A stretch of 64,000 nt of DNA from Xanthobacter sp. NM-59 (GCF_021401125.1 NZ_JACBFQ010000001.1:620001-684000), one strand, 5' to 3'. Positions 47,924 to 57,639 are shown, numbered from the stretch's first letter. Notes: a model not told the origin generated them from the letters alone. Translations and numbers: made by a program.

Positions 47924-48796
47924 TCAGCTGGCGACGGCCAGCGGCGCCGCCAGAACTTCCGGCCGCGCCACCGGGCGGCCCATGACGACGGCGATGCGGC
48001 GGACATCCAGAGCCCGCGCGGTAGAGTAGACCTGCACCGGCACCTCGCGATCACCGCTCTGCGGAGCGGGCCCAAGAAGCTGGACCACGCGCCGCGCGAT
48101 GGCGGGCGCGGGATCAACCCACGACACCGGCCAGGGCGCGATCCGCTCCAGGCGCTCCAGCAGCAGCGGGTAATGGGTGCAGGCGAGCACCACGGTGTCG
48201 GTGCGCCGCCCCTGGGCGGACACGAAGCAGGGCGCGATCTCGGCGCTGATGGCGGCATCGGGCACATCCTCGCCGGCCAGGGCCGCCTCGGCCAGCGCCG
48301 CGAGGCGCACGCTCGGCACCAGGGTCACGTCGCATTGGGCCGCGAATTGCTGGATGAGCCCGGCCGTATAGTCCCGCCGCACGGTGCCGGGCGTCGCCAG
48401 GATGCTCACGCGGCCGCTGAGGGAGGCGGCGCAGGCCGGCTTCACCGCCGGAACGGTGCCCACGAATGGAATGGGATAGCGCGCCCTGAGGCTCGGCAGA
48501 ACGACAGTCGACGCCGTGTTGCAGGCGATCACCACCAGGGCCGGCGCGGTGAGGGCGATGAGGCGCCCCACCACCTCGTTTACCCGCGCGACCAGCGCCT
48601 GATCGCTCAAATCACCATAGGGGAAGCCGGCATCATCGGCGGCATAGATGAAATGTGCATCCGGACGGGCACGGGCCACCTCGCGGAACACGGACAGGCC
48701 GCCGACACCGGAATCGAACACGAGGATCGTCGGCGCCGGATGGGATGCGGGCAGCACGGCTTGAAATCTCTCGGCAGAAGCTGTGACGGACGTCAT
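47924..48796 (-). CDS. murI: Glutamate racemase
   Basis: Cofactor-independent enzyme converting L- to D-glutamate for peptidoglycan. It has 290 residues. Both catalytic cysteines are present, C92 in VVIACNTASTVV and the second in VLACTHYPLLLERL, as is the N-terminal FDSGVGGLSVFRE. ATG at 48796 has GGGGAT upstream. It is followed by the transglycosylase gene, and 81 bases separate it from the ferredoxin gene upstream, so all three may be one transcript. D-glutamate from the dat gene product earlier in the window could be an alternative source. Confidence 0.96.
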   Translation of the reverse strand: MTSVTASAERFQAVLPASHPAPTILVFDSGVGGLSVFREVARARPDAHFIYAADDAGFPYGDLSDQALVARVNEVVGRLIALTAPALVVIACNTASTVVLPSLRARYPIPFVGTVPAVKPACAASLSGRVSILATPGTVRRDYTAGLIQQFAAQCDVTLVPSVRLAALAEAALAGEDVPDAAISAEIAPCFVSAQGRRTDTVVLACTHYPLLLERLERIAPWPVSWVDPAPAIARRVVQLLGPAPQSGDREVPVQVYSTARALDVRRIAVVMGRPVARPEVLAAPLAVAS

Positions 48797-48877
48797 GGCT
48801 TATCCCCAACGGCGCGGGCGACATTGTGGCGCCGCGCCGTAAAGGAAACATGAGCGCCCCTGCCGCCGGGGGTCTGC

Positions 48878-49339
<462 letters not shown>

Positions 49340-49491
49340 TCAAAGCCTTCGCATCCCTGGATAGGATAAGGAAGAGTAAACCATTGCCCTGAGTGCGTGG
49401 CCGGCGGCGGCCTCGGCTTCGCAGGGGCGAAGGTTTCGGCGAGCCGGCAGCACCTGCCGGGTGTTGCTCCGATGGCAAAGGCGACGGCGAC

Positions 49492-52400
49492 ATGAAGACT
49501 CCGATGAAAGTCCAGGATCCGACCGAGGTCGCCCTCTCGGCGATTCAGGAGGCCCTGACGCTGGAGCTGGACAACGCCCAGCAGGCGCAGGAGGCAAAGG
49601 AAGCCCAGGCCGCGGCGCCCGAACCCACGCTGCCCGTCGAGCCCGAGCTGGACGAGGCGACCGGCGCGGAGCCCTCCCCCATCGCGGAGCGCCCCGTCCC
49701 GCCGCCCGATCGACCCCTTCCCACTCCGGGCGCCCGCCCCATCGGCCGCCGCGCCCCGCGCGGCACGGATGGCGCGACCGAGAGCCGTCGCGAAGGTGCC
49801 CGCCGCGCCGGCGAGCGGCGTGCCGCCAATGATGACCGCCAGGGCGTCGGCCAGATGGTGAACCAGCTGCGCCGGCCGCCCTCGAGCGCGCCGTACTGGT
49901 GGGCCGCGGCCATCTCGCTGGCCTGGGTGGCCGTGGGCGTCGCCCTCGCTTACACCTATCATCGCGGCCTGATGGCGAATTCCGAGGGGCTCCAGTCCCT
50001 GGCCAGCTCCCCGGCCCTGCTGGGCGTGTTCGCCTCCATCCTCGTTCCGCCCTTCGCCTTCTTCGGCATGGCGGTGCTGATCCGTCGCTCCCAGGAGCTC
50101 CAGGGCATCGCCCGGTCCATGACCGAGGTGGCGATGCGACTTGCCGAGCCCGAAGCCCTCGCCACCGACACGGTGGTGAATGTGGGCCAGGCCGTGCGCC
50201 GCGAAGTCGCCGCCATGGGTGACGGCCTGGACCGCGCGGTCGCCCGCGCCGGCGAGCTGGAAGCCATGGTGCGCACCGAGGTTTCGCTGCTGGAGCGCGC
50301 CTATGAGGACAATGAAGTCCGCATCCGCACCCTGATCGACGAGCTGCAGGCCGAACGCCACAACATCCAGCTGGAAACCGAGCGCCTGCGCGAGGGCATC
50401 GCCGGGGCCGAGACCGTGCTCTCCAACGAGGTGCGCGACTCCTCCGCGCGCATCCACGAGACCATGCTCATCGCCAGCGAGCGCGTCACCGAGATCCTGG
50501 GCGAGAAGGGTGAGCACATCACCTCCGCCCTCGCCCGCGTGGGCGACTCCATGATCGACGGCCTCACCGCCAAGGGCACCGAGCTGATCGACCGCCTGCA
50601 GGTGACCGGCGCCGAGATCCGCGAGGACCTCTCCAACTCCGCCGATACCCTGGTGCAGACCCTGAAGTCGCGCACCGACGATCTGGCCACCAACCTTCTG
50701 TCCACCACCTCGGACGTGGCGGTGCTGATCGATCGCTGGGGCGAGGACGTCAACGTCAACATCGACCGGCTGAAGAAGAATATCGACGACACCCTGGCCG
50801 AGAACGGCGGCAACCTCACCGCCGAGATCGCCGCCCGCATCGCGGCCGCCAGCGACGCCATCCGCGCCGCCACCGAGTCCATCGTCGCCGACTTCGGTAG
50901 CCGCGGCACCGAGCTGGTCGCCCATCTCGAAAAGACCGGCGAGGCCATCGGCGAGACCATGGGCAACCGTGGCGCAGAGTTCACCGACCGCATCGCCGAC
51001 GCCGCCGACGCCTTCCGCAGCACGGCCGAAGCCGCCATCGCGGATTTCGGCACCCGTGGCGAGACGCTGGTGCAGCAGCTCGAGAAGAGCGGCGACACCC
51101 TGCGCGAAACCATGGACAGCCGCGGTGCCGAGTTCACCGACCGCATCGGCATCGCCTCCGACACCTTCCGCGCCACGGCCGAAGCCGCCATCTCGGACTT
51201 TGGGACCCGCGGCACGACCCTGGTGCAGCAGCTCGAGAAGAGCGGCGACGCCCTGCGCGAGACCATGGAGCGCCGCGGCGCCGAACTGACCGACCGCATC
51301 GGCATCGTCTCCGACGCCTTCCGCGCCACCGCCGAGGCCGCCATCTCCGACTTCGACACGCGCGGCTCGACCCTCGTGCAGCAGCTTGAGAAGAGCGGCG
51401 AGATCATCAGCGATACGGTGGCCCGCCAGGGCGCCGACCTTGCCGACCGCATTGAGGCCAGCAGCGACCGCATCGTGGACGCCATCGCCGTGCGCGGCGA
51501 GGCCCTGCCCCAGCGTCTGGCGGAAACCAGCGAGCGCATCGCCGCCTCGCTCGACCGCGCCGCGGCCCAGGTCAGCGCCACCCTCGCCGACAAGGGCGAG
51601 GAGATCGCCACCTCCCTCACCGCCGCCACCTCGGACATCACCGACCGGCTCTCCGTGGCCGGCAACCAGGTCACCAAGGCCATCGGCGCGCGCGGCAGCA
51701 AGGTCACCGAGGCCTTCCGCGAGACCGCCGACACCCTGGTTGCCAGCATCGGCACCAAGGGCGACGCCATCAAGGACATGCTCAACACCCGCCTCAAGGC
51801 CATCGACGAGGCCTTCTCCGTGCAGGGTGCCGAGCTGGCCGAACGCCTGCACCACGATGGCACCACCTTCGCCCGCGCGGTCAATGACGGCGTGAAGGCC
51901 TTCGACAACACCGTGAAGGTGCAGGCGCCCGAGCTGATCGACCAGATCAACCTGCGGGTGAACGAGGTGAACGAGAATCTCCGCCTCGCGGTGGACAATC
52001 TCGACGAGCGCCTCGCCTCCACCACCTCCAACGTGGCCGGCACGCTGGATCAGCGCATCGCCCGCATCGAGCAGACCCTGGACCAGCGCGCCCAGAGCCT
52101 GACCGAGACCCTGGCGAGCCGCACCGTCAATCTGGCCCGCACCCTGGCCGATGGCACGGCCAGCGCCACCGCCGCCCTCGACAAGTCGGTGGAGACCCTG
52201 GACGGCTTCTTCACCAGCCGCAACAAGGCCCTGGGCGAGGTGCTCATGGAGCGTGCCGAGGTGGTGCATCGCGCCCTCGGCACCCGGGCCCAGGAAATCG
52301 CCAACCTGCTGGACGGCCGCGTGCACCGGATCGAGGAGCTTGTGCTCGGCCGGCTGGACGGTGTCGCCTCCGATCTGGAAGCCCGCAGCGGTGCCATCGC

Positions 52401-54189
52401 CGACAGCCTCACCGGCCGCGTGGAAGCGGTCTCCGGCACGCTGCGCGCCAATGCCACCGAGGTTGAGCGTTCGCTCACGGCCCTGTCGCTCAATGTGGGC
52501 CAGGCCCTCACCGGCCATGCCGAGAAGGTCGCCGACGCACTCGGCACCCGCCTCAACGAAATCGCCCATCTCATGGACGACAAGAACGGCGCCTTCCTGG
52601 TGGCGCTGGAGCGCACCAGCCAGCGGGCGGTCTCGGAGATCACGGCCACCAATACCTCGCTGAAGGGCGACGTTCAGGCCATCATCGAGCGCCTGGGCGA
52701 TGCCAACTCGACGTTCCAGAGCGCCATGGCCAGCGCCGTGAGCAATCTTGGCGACTTCTCCGGCACATTCGCGCGCCAGGTGGAAGACTTCAGCGCCACC
52801 GTCAGCACCATCGGCGAGACCGCCGGTGCCACGGCCGAGCGCTTCGACGCCCAGATCAAGGCGCTGAAGGGCTTCTCCGGCACCACCCTGTCGGAAATCA
52901 CCACCCTCACCGACCGCCTCGAGCAGCAGAGCCGCGCCCTGTCCGACGCCTCGCAGGCCCTGGGCACCACCGAGGAGCGCGTTGAGGCCACCCTCAATGC
53001 CCGCCGCGCCGCCCTGGAGGAGCTGACGGGCGCCATGAGCACCCGCGTGGCCGACATGGACGGCCGCATGCAGCACTTCCACGCCATGCTCGAGGATGCC
53101 TTCAAGGCCGCCCAGGGCCGCGCCCGGGAGATTGCCGGCGTGGTCGCCGAAGCCACCTCCGGTTCAACCAAGGTCATCGAAACCCAGTTCGAGCTCATGC
53201 GCGGCGCCGCCGACCAGGAGCGCGAGCGGGTGGCCGCCGCCCTGCGGCAGACCTACGAGGCCGCCCTGCAGGACGTGCACCGCATGTTCGGCGAGACCGG
53301 TGCCCAGTTCACCGAAGCCGCCCGCGAGCTGAAGCGCACCACCGAGGACGTGCAGCAGGCCATCGAGCTTGCCCGCGCCGAGATGAAGCGCGGCATTCTC
53401 GACCTGCCGGTGGAAACCGAGGCCAGCGCCGCCACCATGCGGCGCGCGGTGGCCGAGCAGATCAAGGCGCTGGCGGAGCTGAACGAGATCGTCGCCCGCC
53501 AGGGCCAGTCCTTCGACGTGGTGGAAGCCGGCGCCCGCGCCGCGGCGCAGGACATCGCCCGCGCCTCGGTGGCTCGCGAGCTGGCCACCCCGGCCGAACC
53601 CCGACGCCCGGCCCCCGCGCCGCGCGCAGCGGAAATCGAGAGCGCTCCCATCGCCGCCGCGACCGCGGCTCCCGAAGTGGAGGCGCAACCTGCGGTGCTC
53701 GCCGCCGACACGGCAAGTCACGAGGATCTGCTGAGCGAGCTGCTGGCCGTCGCCTCCGACGATCTCAAGCAGGAGGCGGCGCCCCGCCGCCGTGCGGAAA
53801 GCCTGGTGCCGCCGCGCCGGCCGGCGCCCCGCCCCGCCGCCCGCCAGGTGCCCGAGACGCTGGACGCGCTGACCGCCGACATCGGCCGCCTGGTGGATGG
53901 CACCGCGCTCGCCGACTGCTGGGATCGCAAGCTGAAGGGACAGAACGGCGCCTTCACCCGCCGCATCTACACCCTCCAGGGTCTCAGCACCTTCGAGGCC
54001 CTACGCCGGCGTTACCACGATGACGCCGCCTTCCACGGGGAGGTGGACCGTTACATCTCCGAATTCGACCGGCTGCTGGAGCAGGTGGCCGCCGGAGAGC
54101 AGGGCGAGACGCTGACCCGCACCTATCTCACCTCTGACACGGGCAAGGTTTATACCCTGCTCGCCCATGTGGCCGGGCGCCTCGATTGA
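49492..54189 (+). CDS. Giant membrane-anchored coiled-coil protein with tandem repeats
   Basis: A 1,565-residue protein not assignable to a characterised family. The first ~130 residues are Pro/Ala/Arg/Glu-rich and probably disordered. Two transmembrane helices (about 135-155, starting YWWAAAISLAWVAVGVALAY, and 177-198, LLGVFASILVPPFAFFGMAV) form a hairpin, leaving both ends on one side, probably cytoplasmic. About 1,150 residues of heptad-like Ala/Glu/Thr/Asp-rich helix follow, including five 51-residue repeats around residues 444-698. After a Pro/Ala-rich hinge, a compact C-terminal domain (from about 1460: TLDALTADIGRLVDGTALAD, FEALRRRYHDDAAFHGEVDR) resembles conserved tails of similar rhizobial proteins. 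Automated tools call such proteins kinesin- or apolipoprotein-like without functional basis. A structural, polar or envelope role is plausible. The ATPase gene follows. Confidence 0.85.
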   Translation: MKTPMKVQDPTEVALSAIQEALTLELDNAQQAQEAKEAQAAAPEPTLPVEPELDEATGAEPSPIAERPVPPPDRPLPTPGARPIGRRAPRGTDGATESRREGARRAGERRAANDDRQGVGQMVNQLRRPPSSAPYWWAAAISLAWVAVGVALAYTYHRGLMANSEGLQSLASSPALLGVFASILVPPFAFFGMAVLIRRSQELQGIARSMTEVAMRLAEPEALATDTVVNVGQAVRREVAAMGDGLDRAVARAGELEAMVRTEVSLLERAYEDNEVRIRTLIDELQAERHNIQLETERLREGIAGAETVLSNEVRDSSARIHETMLIASERVTEILGEKGEHITSALARVGDSMIDGLTAKGTELIDRLQVTGAEIREDLSNSADTLVQTLKSRTDDLATNLLSTTSDVAVLIDRWGEDVNVNIDRLKKNIDDTLAENGGNLTAEIAARIAAASDAIRAATESIVADFGSRGTELVAHLEKTGEAIGETMGNRGAEFTDRIADAADAFRSTAEAAIADFGTRGETLVQQLEKSGDTLRETMDSRGAEFTDRIGIASDTFRATAEAAISDFGTRGTTLVQQLEKSGDALRETMERRGAELTDRIGIVSDAFRATAEAAISDFDTRGSTLVQQLEKSGEIISDTVARQGADLADRIEASSDRIVDAIAVRGEALPQRLAETSERIAASLDRAAAQVSATLADKGEEIATSLTAATSDITDRLSVAGNQVTKAIGARGSKVTEAFRETADTLVASIGTKGDAIKDMLNTRLKAIDEAFSVQGAELAERLHHDGTTFARAVNDGVKAFDNTVKVQAPELIDQINLRVNEVNENLRLAVDNLDERLASTTSNVAGTLDQRIARIEQTLDQRAQSLTETLASRTVNLARTLADGTASATAALDKSVETLDGFFTSRNKALGEVLMERAEVVHRALGTRAQEIANLLDGRVHRIEELVLGRLDGVASDLEARSGAIADSLTGRVEAVSGTLRANATEVERSLTALSLNVGQALTGHAEKVADALGTRLNEIAHLMDDKNGAFLVALERTSQRAVSEITATNTSLKGDVQAIIERLGDANSTFQSAMASAVSNLGDFSGTFARQVEDFSATVSTIGETAGATAERFDAQIKALKGFSGTTLSEITTLTDRLEQQSRALSDASQALGTTEERVEATLNARRAALEELTGAMSTRVADMDGRMQHFHAMLEDAFKAAQGRAREIAGVVAEATSGSTKVIETQFELMRGAADQERERVAAALRQTYEAALQDVHRMFGETGAQFTEAARELKRTTEDVQQAIELARAEMKRGILDLPVETEASAATMRRAVAEQIKALAELNEIVARQGQSFDVVEAGARAAAQDIARASVARELATPAEPRRPAPAPRAAEIESAPIAAATAAPEVEAQPAVLAADTASHEDLLSELLAVASDDLKQEAAPRRRAESLVPPRRPAPRPAARQVPETLDALTADIGRLVDGTALADCWDRKLKGQNGAFTRRIYTLQGLSTFEALRRRYHDDAAFHGEVDRYISEFDRLLEQVAAGEQGETLTRTYLTSDTGKVYTLLAHVAGRLD
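50821..51585 (+). repeat. Five 153-bp tandem repeats inside the coiled-coil gene
   Basis: Units begin near 50821, 50974, 51127, 51280 and 51433, exactly 153 bases (51 codons) apart. The middle units are the most alike; shared pieces include GAEFTDRIGI, AEAAISDFGTRG and LVQQLEKSGD. The first and last have diverged. The phase keeps heptads in register, as expected if duplication lengthened a coiled coil. Confidence 0.9.
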
Positions 54190-54324
54190 GGCCCCCTCCG
54201 CTGCCCGGCGGCAATCCTGCCCGCCGGGTGGCACTGAGTAGAACTTGCAGCGGGCCTTCGGTGCACTTGGCCGCCGGCCCATCCAGGCGAATTCCGCACA
54301 GGCCTGCCAGGGAGCCTTCCACTC

Positions 54325-55098
54325 ATGAAGACCTATATTTGTGCCGCTTATGCCGGCGGCCAGGGCAAGACCACCCTTGCTCAGATGGTGTATTCCGCCC
54401 TCACCAAGCGCGAGCTAACCTACAAGCTCGTGGCCGCGGACTTCACCGACGGCACCGGCCATTCCAAGATCGGCAAGTTCTTCCCCACCAAGGTGCTCGA
54501 GCTGGGCATCGGCTCCTCCCTCGCCTCCTCCAAGACCGAGAATGACGCCAATGCGCCGTTGCGCTATTGGGATCGCTTCGGCGGCCTGCTGCTCACCGGC
54601 GGCGCGGTGCTGGACCTGGGCGCCAACGTGGTGCCGCAGCTGGTGCAGTGGGCGCATCACCGCCGCGTCGCGCACATCATGCAGCAGCGCAATTCGCCGG
54701 AAATCGACCTGCTGGTGATCACCAAGCCGGAATCGCACTCCATCGACAATGTCGCGACCCTCATCGAGGACGTGGTGCTGGGCGGGGCCCTTCCCGTCTC
54801 CAACATCATCGTGGTGCGCAATGCGGTGGGCGGCACCTTCGACAGCCAGGCCTTCGCACGCATCGAGAAGGCCGGCGCGGGCCGCAATCTCCACTTCATC
54901 GAGATGCCCCGCTGCACCTCCGAGCTGTGGCCGCATCTGGAGCGCACCTACACGCCCGTTGAAGAGGCCCTCGCCTCCACCGAGAACGAGCTGGCGGAAA
55001 AGTTCGGCATTGAGATCTGGTCGGCCTATGCGGGCCTGATGGATCTGCGCACCTGGGCCGACGAGGTCTATGGCGAGCTGAACAAGGTCGGCATCTGA
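54325..55098 (+). CDS. ParA/MinD-like P-loop ATPase of unknown role
   Basis: A 257-residue SIMIBI-type nucleotide-binding protein. Deviant Walker A is YAGGQGKTTLAQM (residues 9-21), but with Gln where Lys usually precedes the G-K-T, so the signature second lysine of ParA/MinD is missing or shifted. A Walker A' candidate is LVAADFTDGTGH (35-46), and GGAVLDLGANVVPQLVQWA (92-110, D97) fits Walker B/switch II. It resembles conjugation-associated TraL-type ATPases in this respect, but no other conjugation gene is present. There is no DNA-binding or membrane-targeting helix. It follows the giant coiled-coil gene after 135 bases and ends at a strong terminator, so the two are probably one unit. Confidence 0.82.
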   Translation: MKTYICAAYAGGQGKTTLAQMVYSALTKRELTYKLVAADFTDGTGHSKIGKFFPTKVLELGIGSSLASSKTENDANAPLRYWDRFGGLLLTGGAVLDLGANVVPQLVQWAHHRRVAHIMQQRNSPEIDLLVITKPESHSIDNVATLIEDVVLGGALPVSNIIVVRNAVGGTFDSQAFARIEKAGAGRNLHFIEMPRCTSELWPHLERTYTPVEEALASTENELAEKFGIEIWSAYAGLMDLRTWADEVYGELNKVGI

Positions 55099-55144
55099 TC
55101 CGCCTGCCCTTACCAGGGGCGCCAACGGCGCCTCGCTTTTCCAG

Positions 55145-55186
55145 AGGCCCCGCCGGAGCTGGCTCCAGCGGGGCCTTCTGTTTTCG
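55145..55186 (+). terminator. Terminator after the ATPase gene
   Basis: aggccccgc/gcggggcct with an inner ggagc/gctcc stem makes a long hairpin with one mismatch, followed by tctgttttcg. It marks the end of the coiled-coil/ATPase unit. Confidence 0.8.
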
Positions 55187-56008
55187 GGCCGCACTGCCTG
55201 CCGTGTGACGCCCGGCGCCGAGGGCAGCCTTCTGCCGCCAGTGGCTGGATTTCCTTCTGTCCGGAGTGGGGCCGGGGCCGCTCGGCCCGTCATGGGCCTT
55301 ATGTCGCCCAGCAAAAAAGCCGTCCGGCAGGTGCAGCCGCGCCCGCCCCTCGGCTTTCTGCTCCGTCTCTCGCGGGCACGCGCAGGGACTGCCGGCCCGC
55401 GCTGAGTCCGCCTGTGCGTGCTTTTTTCTCCATCAGGGGAAAGATCGCCTTGGAGGCCGCGCATCCTCGGCCTTGTGGTTTCTCGGGCCCTGCGATTTCT
55501 TGACCAGGGAAGATCGGAGCAAAGACTTCCCGCAGCCCCGTTGAAGACATAGCGTGCGGAACGCTCGTCCCCTCGTGGAGCCGGTGGGTGAGCGGCCGGG
55601 TCAACGCACTCCGGGGGCTCCAGCATAAAGCCGCCCGTTCCGCGAAACACCCTCGCATCGCGCGTCGATATCTCGGCCAAGCGTCGGAAGATGCCGTCCC
55701 TACTCCAAGGAGCTTTCGCGCTGAGGATTAGGCGGCGGTCTCCCTCCGGGAAGGGGCCTTTGCCGCTGCCACGGCACCCGACAGCAGTTTCGCACGTGAT
55801 CCGGGCTTTGCTCCCAGCGCGGTGTTGAGCGTTTTCGCCACACCGCTCCCGTAGCCGGGAAACTTCCGAGCCAATTCAGGCCGCCGTCGCCTCAAAAGGC
55901 GGAAGGCCGCCAAAACGGGGCTCCTTCCACGACCATACAAGAGTGCAATACCCACACCTCAGCGCGTGGGACCGCAGCACCGCCATCGCCCGAAGGCGAT
56001 CGAGCCTC
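55187..56008. other. Largely gene-free stretch before the Mla-type genes
   Basis: About 820 bases between the ATPase terminator and the lipoprotein gene. The only candidate gene is a doubtful 75-codon frame at 55728-55955 on the minus strand. Several short open frames on both strands look like noise. No mobile-element ends or RNA genes are recognised. Confidence 0.45.
55728..55955 (-). CDS. Possible small basic protein, doubtful
   Basis: A 75-codon frame starting with GTG. The peptide is basic (RLLRRRRPELARKFPGYGSG, GAKPGSRAKLLSGAVAAAKA) with no recognised family and no signal or membrane segment. GAGGTGT upstream overlaps the start, so ribosome-site evidence is weak. It fills part of an otherwise empty stretch and could be a remnant of a lost gene. 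Confidence 0.25.
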   Translation of the reverse strand: MGIALLYGRGRSPVLAAFRLLRRRRPELARKFPGYGSGVAKTLNTALGAKPGSRAKLLSGAVAAAKAPSRRETAA

Positions 56009-56662
56009 TCACATCTTCCCGGAAGCCCAGCGCACGAGTGCGGTTAGCACCTGGTTGGAGGCCTCATCCAGCGCGGCGGTGGCAGCGGGACCGGAGGAGT
56101 CGGCGGCCCGCGCCTGCCCCTTGAACACCTGAGCCGCCAGAATGCGTCCGCTCTGATTGCCGATCAGCTTCGCCGACAGCTCAACCACGGCCACCGGCCC
56201 CTCCGGCGTGATGCGCAGGCCAAACACCCGGATTTCAGTGGTGAGCTGATACTCTGCCACCACGCCCTCGCCGGGGCGCGCCACGCGCTTCAGCTTGCTG
56301 CCATTCTCGAAGGCTTGGATGATGCGCGCCTGCAGCAGGGAGGGCAGATTGTCGCCCCATTGGGCGTCGCCGAGATAGGCGATCTGCCCCGGGCTGGGCT
56401 CCACGAAAATCTTGTCGGTGTTGAGCGCCGCGAGCGCATAGGGCGCCGCCACCACCAGCTGGCTGTTGCCGCTGCCGCCGGCGGAGAAGCCCTGCGGCGC
56501 GGAAAGGTTGAAGGTGGGCGTCGGCGTCGAGCCACAGGCGGACACCAGCAGCGCGAGCGCCAGCGCCCCCGCTTGTGCGGTCCAGGCCCTTCCGCGCCCC
56601 CCAAAAAGGCGGCTCAGAAAAGCGAAACTGTTCCCGCGCGCGTCGGTCATGGCCCTGCTCAT
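56009..56662 (-). CDS. ABC-transport auxiliary lipoprotein (PqiC-like)
   Basis: A 217-residue lipoprotein. A lipobox (LLVSACGS) near residue 43 follows an Arg-containing signal sequence. The mature domain is of the ABC-transport-auxiliary type (LVVAAPYALAALNTDKIFVE, AYLGDAQWGDNLPSLLQARI), found as outer-membrane partner in Mla/Pqi-like lipid systems. Its ATG overlaps the mlaD stop by four bases. It replaces the mlaC/mlaB genes of the E. coli operon here, being the last gene of the four-gene leftward cluster. Confidence 0.88.
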   Translation of the reverse strand: MSRAMTDARGNSFAFLSRLFGGRGRAWTAQAGALALALLVSACGSTPTPTFNLSAPQGFSAGGSGNSQLVVAAPYALAALNTDKIFVEPSPGQIAYLGDAQWGDNLPSLLQARIIQAFENGSKLKRVARPGEGVVAEYQLTTEIRVFGLRITPEGPVAVVELSAKLIGNQSGRILAAQVFKGQARAADSSGPAATAALDEASNQVLTALVRWASGKM

Positions 56663-57582
56663 CGCCTATAGGTCGGCACCGAAGTGCCCCCGCCCGTTAT
56701 GAATTGCTGCGGATTGCGCTCGATGCTCCGCAGAACGCGCTCGATCTCGGAAAGCGTCCTGCGCCCGTCCACGGCGAGCGCCTCGTACTGGCGCAGGCCG
56801 GGACCGGTGAAGCGGCTGATCTCGCTGGTCAGGAGAGCCGTGCGCTGGTCCAGATTATCGGCCAGCTGCCGCACCGAAGAGGCGGCATCCGTGGCCTGGG
56901 CCAGCAGGCCGTTCTTGTCCTCGGTCGCGCTCTTCAGGTTCGCCACCACGGCGTCCGCCTTCGTGGCGACGTCGTTCAGCTGCGTCACCAGGGCCTTGGA
57001 CTGGTCGATCAGCACCCCGACATCATTGGAACGGTCGGCCACGGCCTTGGAAAACACATCCACATTCTTGATGATGGAGGCGATCTCATCGGGATTGATG
57101 GCCTGGAGCACCACTTCGATCTTGCGGGCCACGCCCTGCGCGGAGTTCACGAGGCCGGAAATGCCCGAGCCCCCGTCCGCCGGGATGCGCGGATAGCCGT
57201 CGGGTCCGATGGGCAGAGGCGGCGCATCGGGCTTGCCGCCACGGATGCCCACGGCCACGATGCCCGTGATGCCCTGGGATTCCAGCCCGGCCCGCGCATC
57301 GGACAGCACCGGCACAGTCTTGTCGACGCTCACGCGCACCAGCACCTGCCCCGGCTGGTCGGGCACCAAGTGCAGGCTTTGCACCTGACCCACCGGGATG
57401 CCGTTGAACAGCACCGCATTGCCCTGCCGCAGGCCCGCGACGGAATTGTCGAAGACGATCTCGTAAACCTTGCGGGCACTGGAATCCTGTGGCCCGGCGA
57501 ACCAGTACACGAAGCCGAACGCCGCCACGATGACGGCGAGCGTGAAGGCTCCGATGATGGTGTAATTGGCCCGTGTTTCCAT
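56659..57582 (-). CDS. mlaD: MlaD-type substrate-binding protein (MCE domain)
   Basis: Periplasmic lipid-handling component of an Mla-like ABC transporter, 307 residues. One N-terminal anchor (YTIIGAFTLAVIVAAFGFVY) is followed by an MCE domain (VAGLRQGNAVLFNGIPVGQV, VRVSVDKTVPVLSDARAGLE, SQGITGIVAVGIRGG) and a long helical tail (LIDQSKALVTQLNDVATKAD) that would form the periplasmic channel. It lies 57 bases after mlaF and overlaps the lipoprotein gene. E. coli MlaD is shorter; the long tail is typical of this alphaproteobacterial form. Confidence 0.92.
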   Translation of the reverse strand: METRANYTIIGAFTLAVIVAAFGFVYWFAGPQDSSARKVYEIVFDNSVAGLRQGNAVLFNGIPVGQVQSLHLVPDQPGQVLVRVSVDKTVPVLSDARAGLESQGITGIVAVGIRGGKPDAPPLPIGPDGYPRIPADGGSGISGLVNSAQGVARKIEVVLQAINPDEIASIIKNVDVFSKAVADRSNDVGVLIDQSKALVTQLNDVATKADAVVANLKSATEDKNGLLAQATDAASSVRQLADNLDQRTALLTSEISRFTGPGLRQYEALAVDGRRTLSEIERVLRSIERNPQQFITGGGTSVPTYRR

Positions 57583-57639
57583 GCCTTGCTCTCGGTTGCC
57601 CTGCCCCCGACCTTGCTCGCCCGCCGCCTGGCGCCGAGA

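Noticed and set aside
50821-51585. Regular 153-bp repeats as a possible CRISPR or satellite array
   Set aside because: There are no spacers; repeats are contiguous, in phase with one coding frame and protein-level conserved.
54229-54249. TGGCAC ... TTGCAG upstream of the ATPase gene as a sigma-54 promoter
   Set aside because: The GG and GC elements are 15 bases apart instead of 10, so the spacing is wrong.
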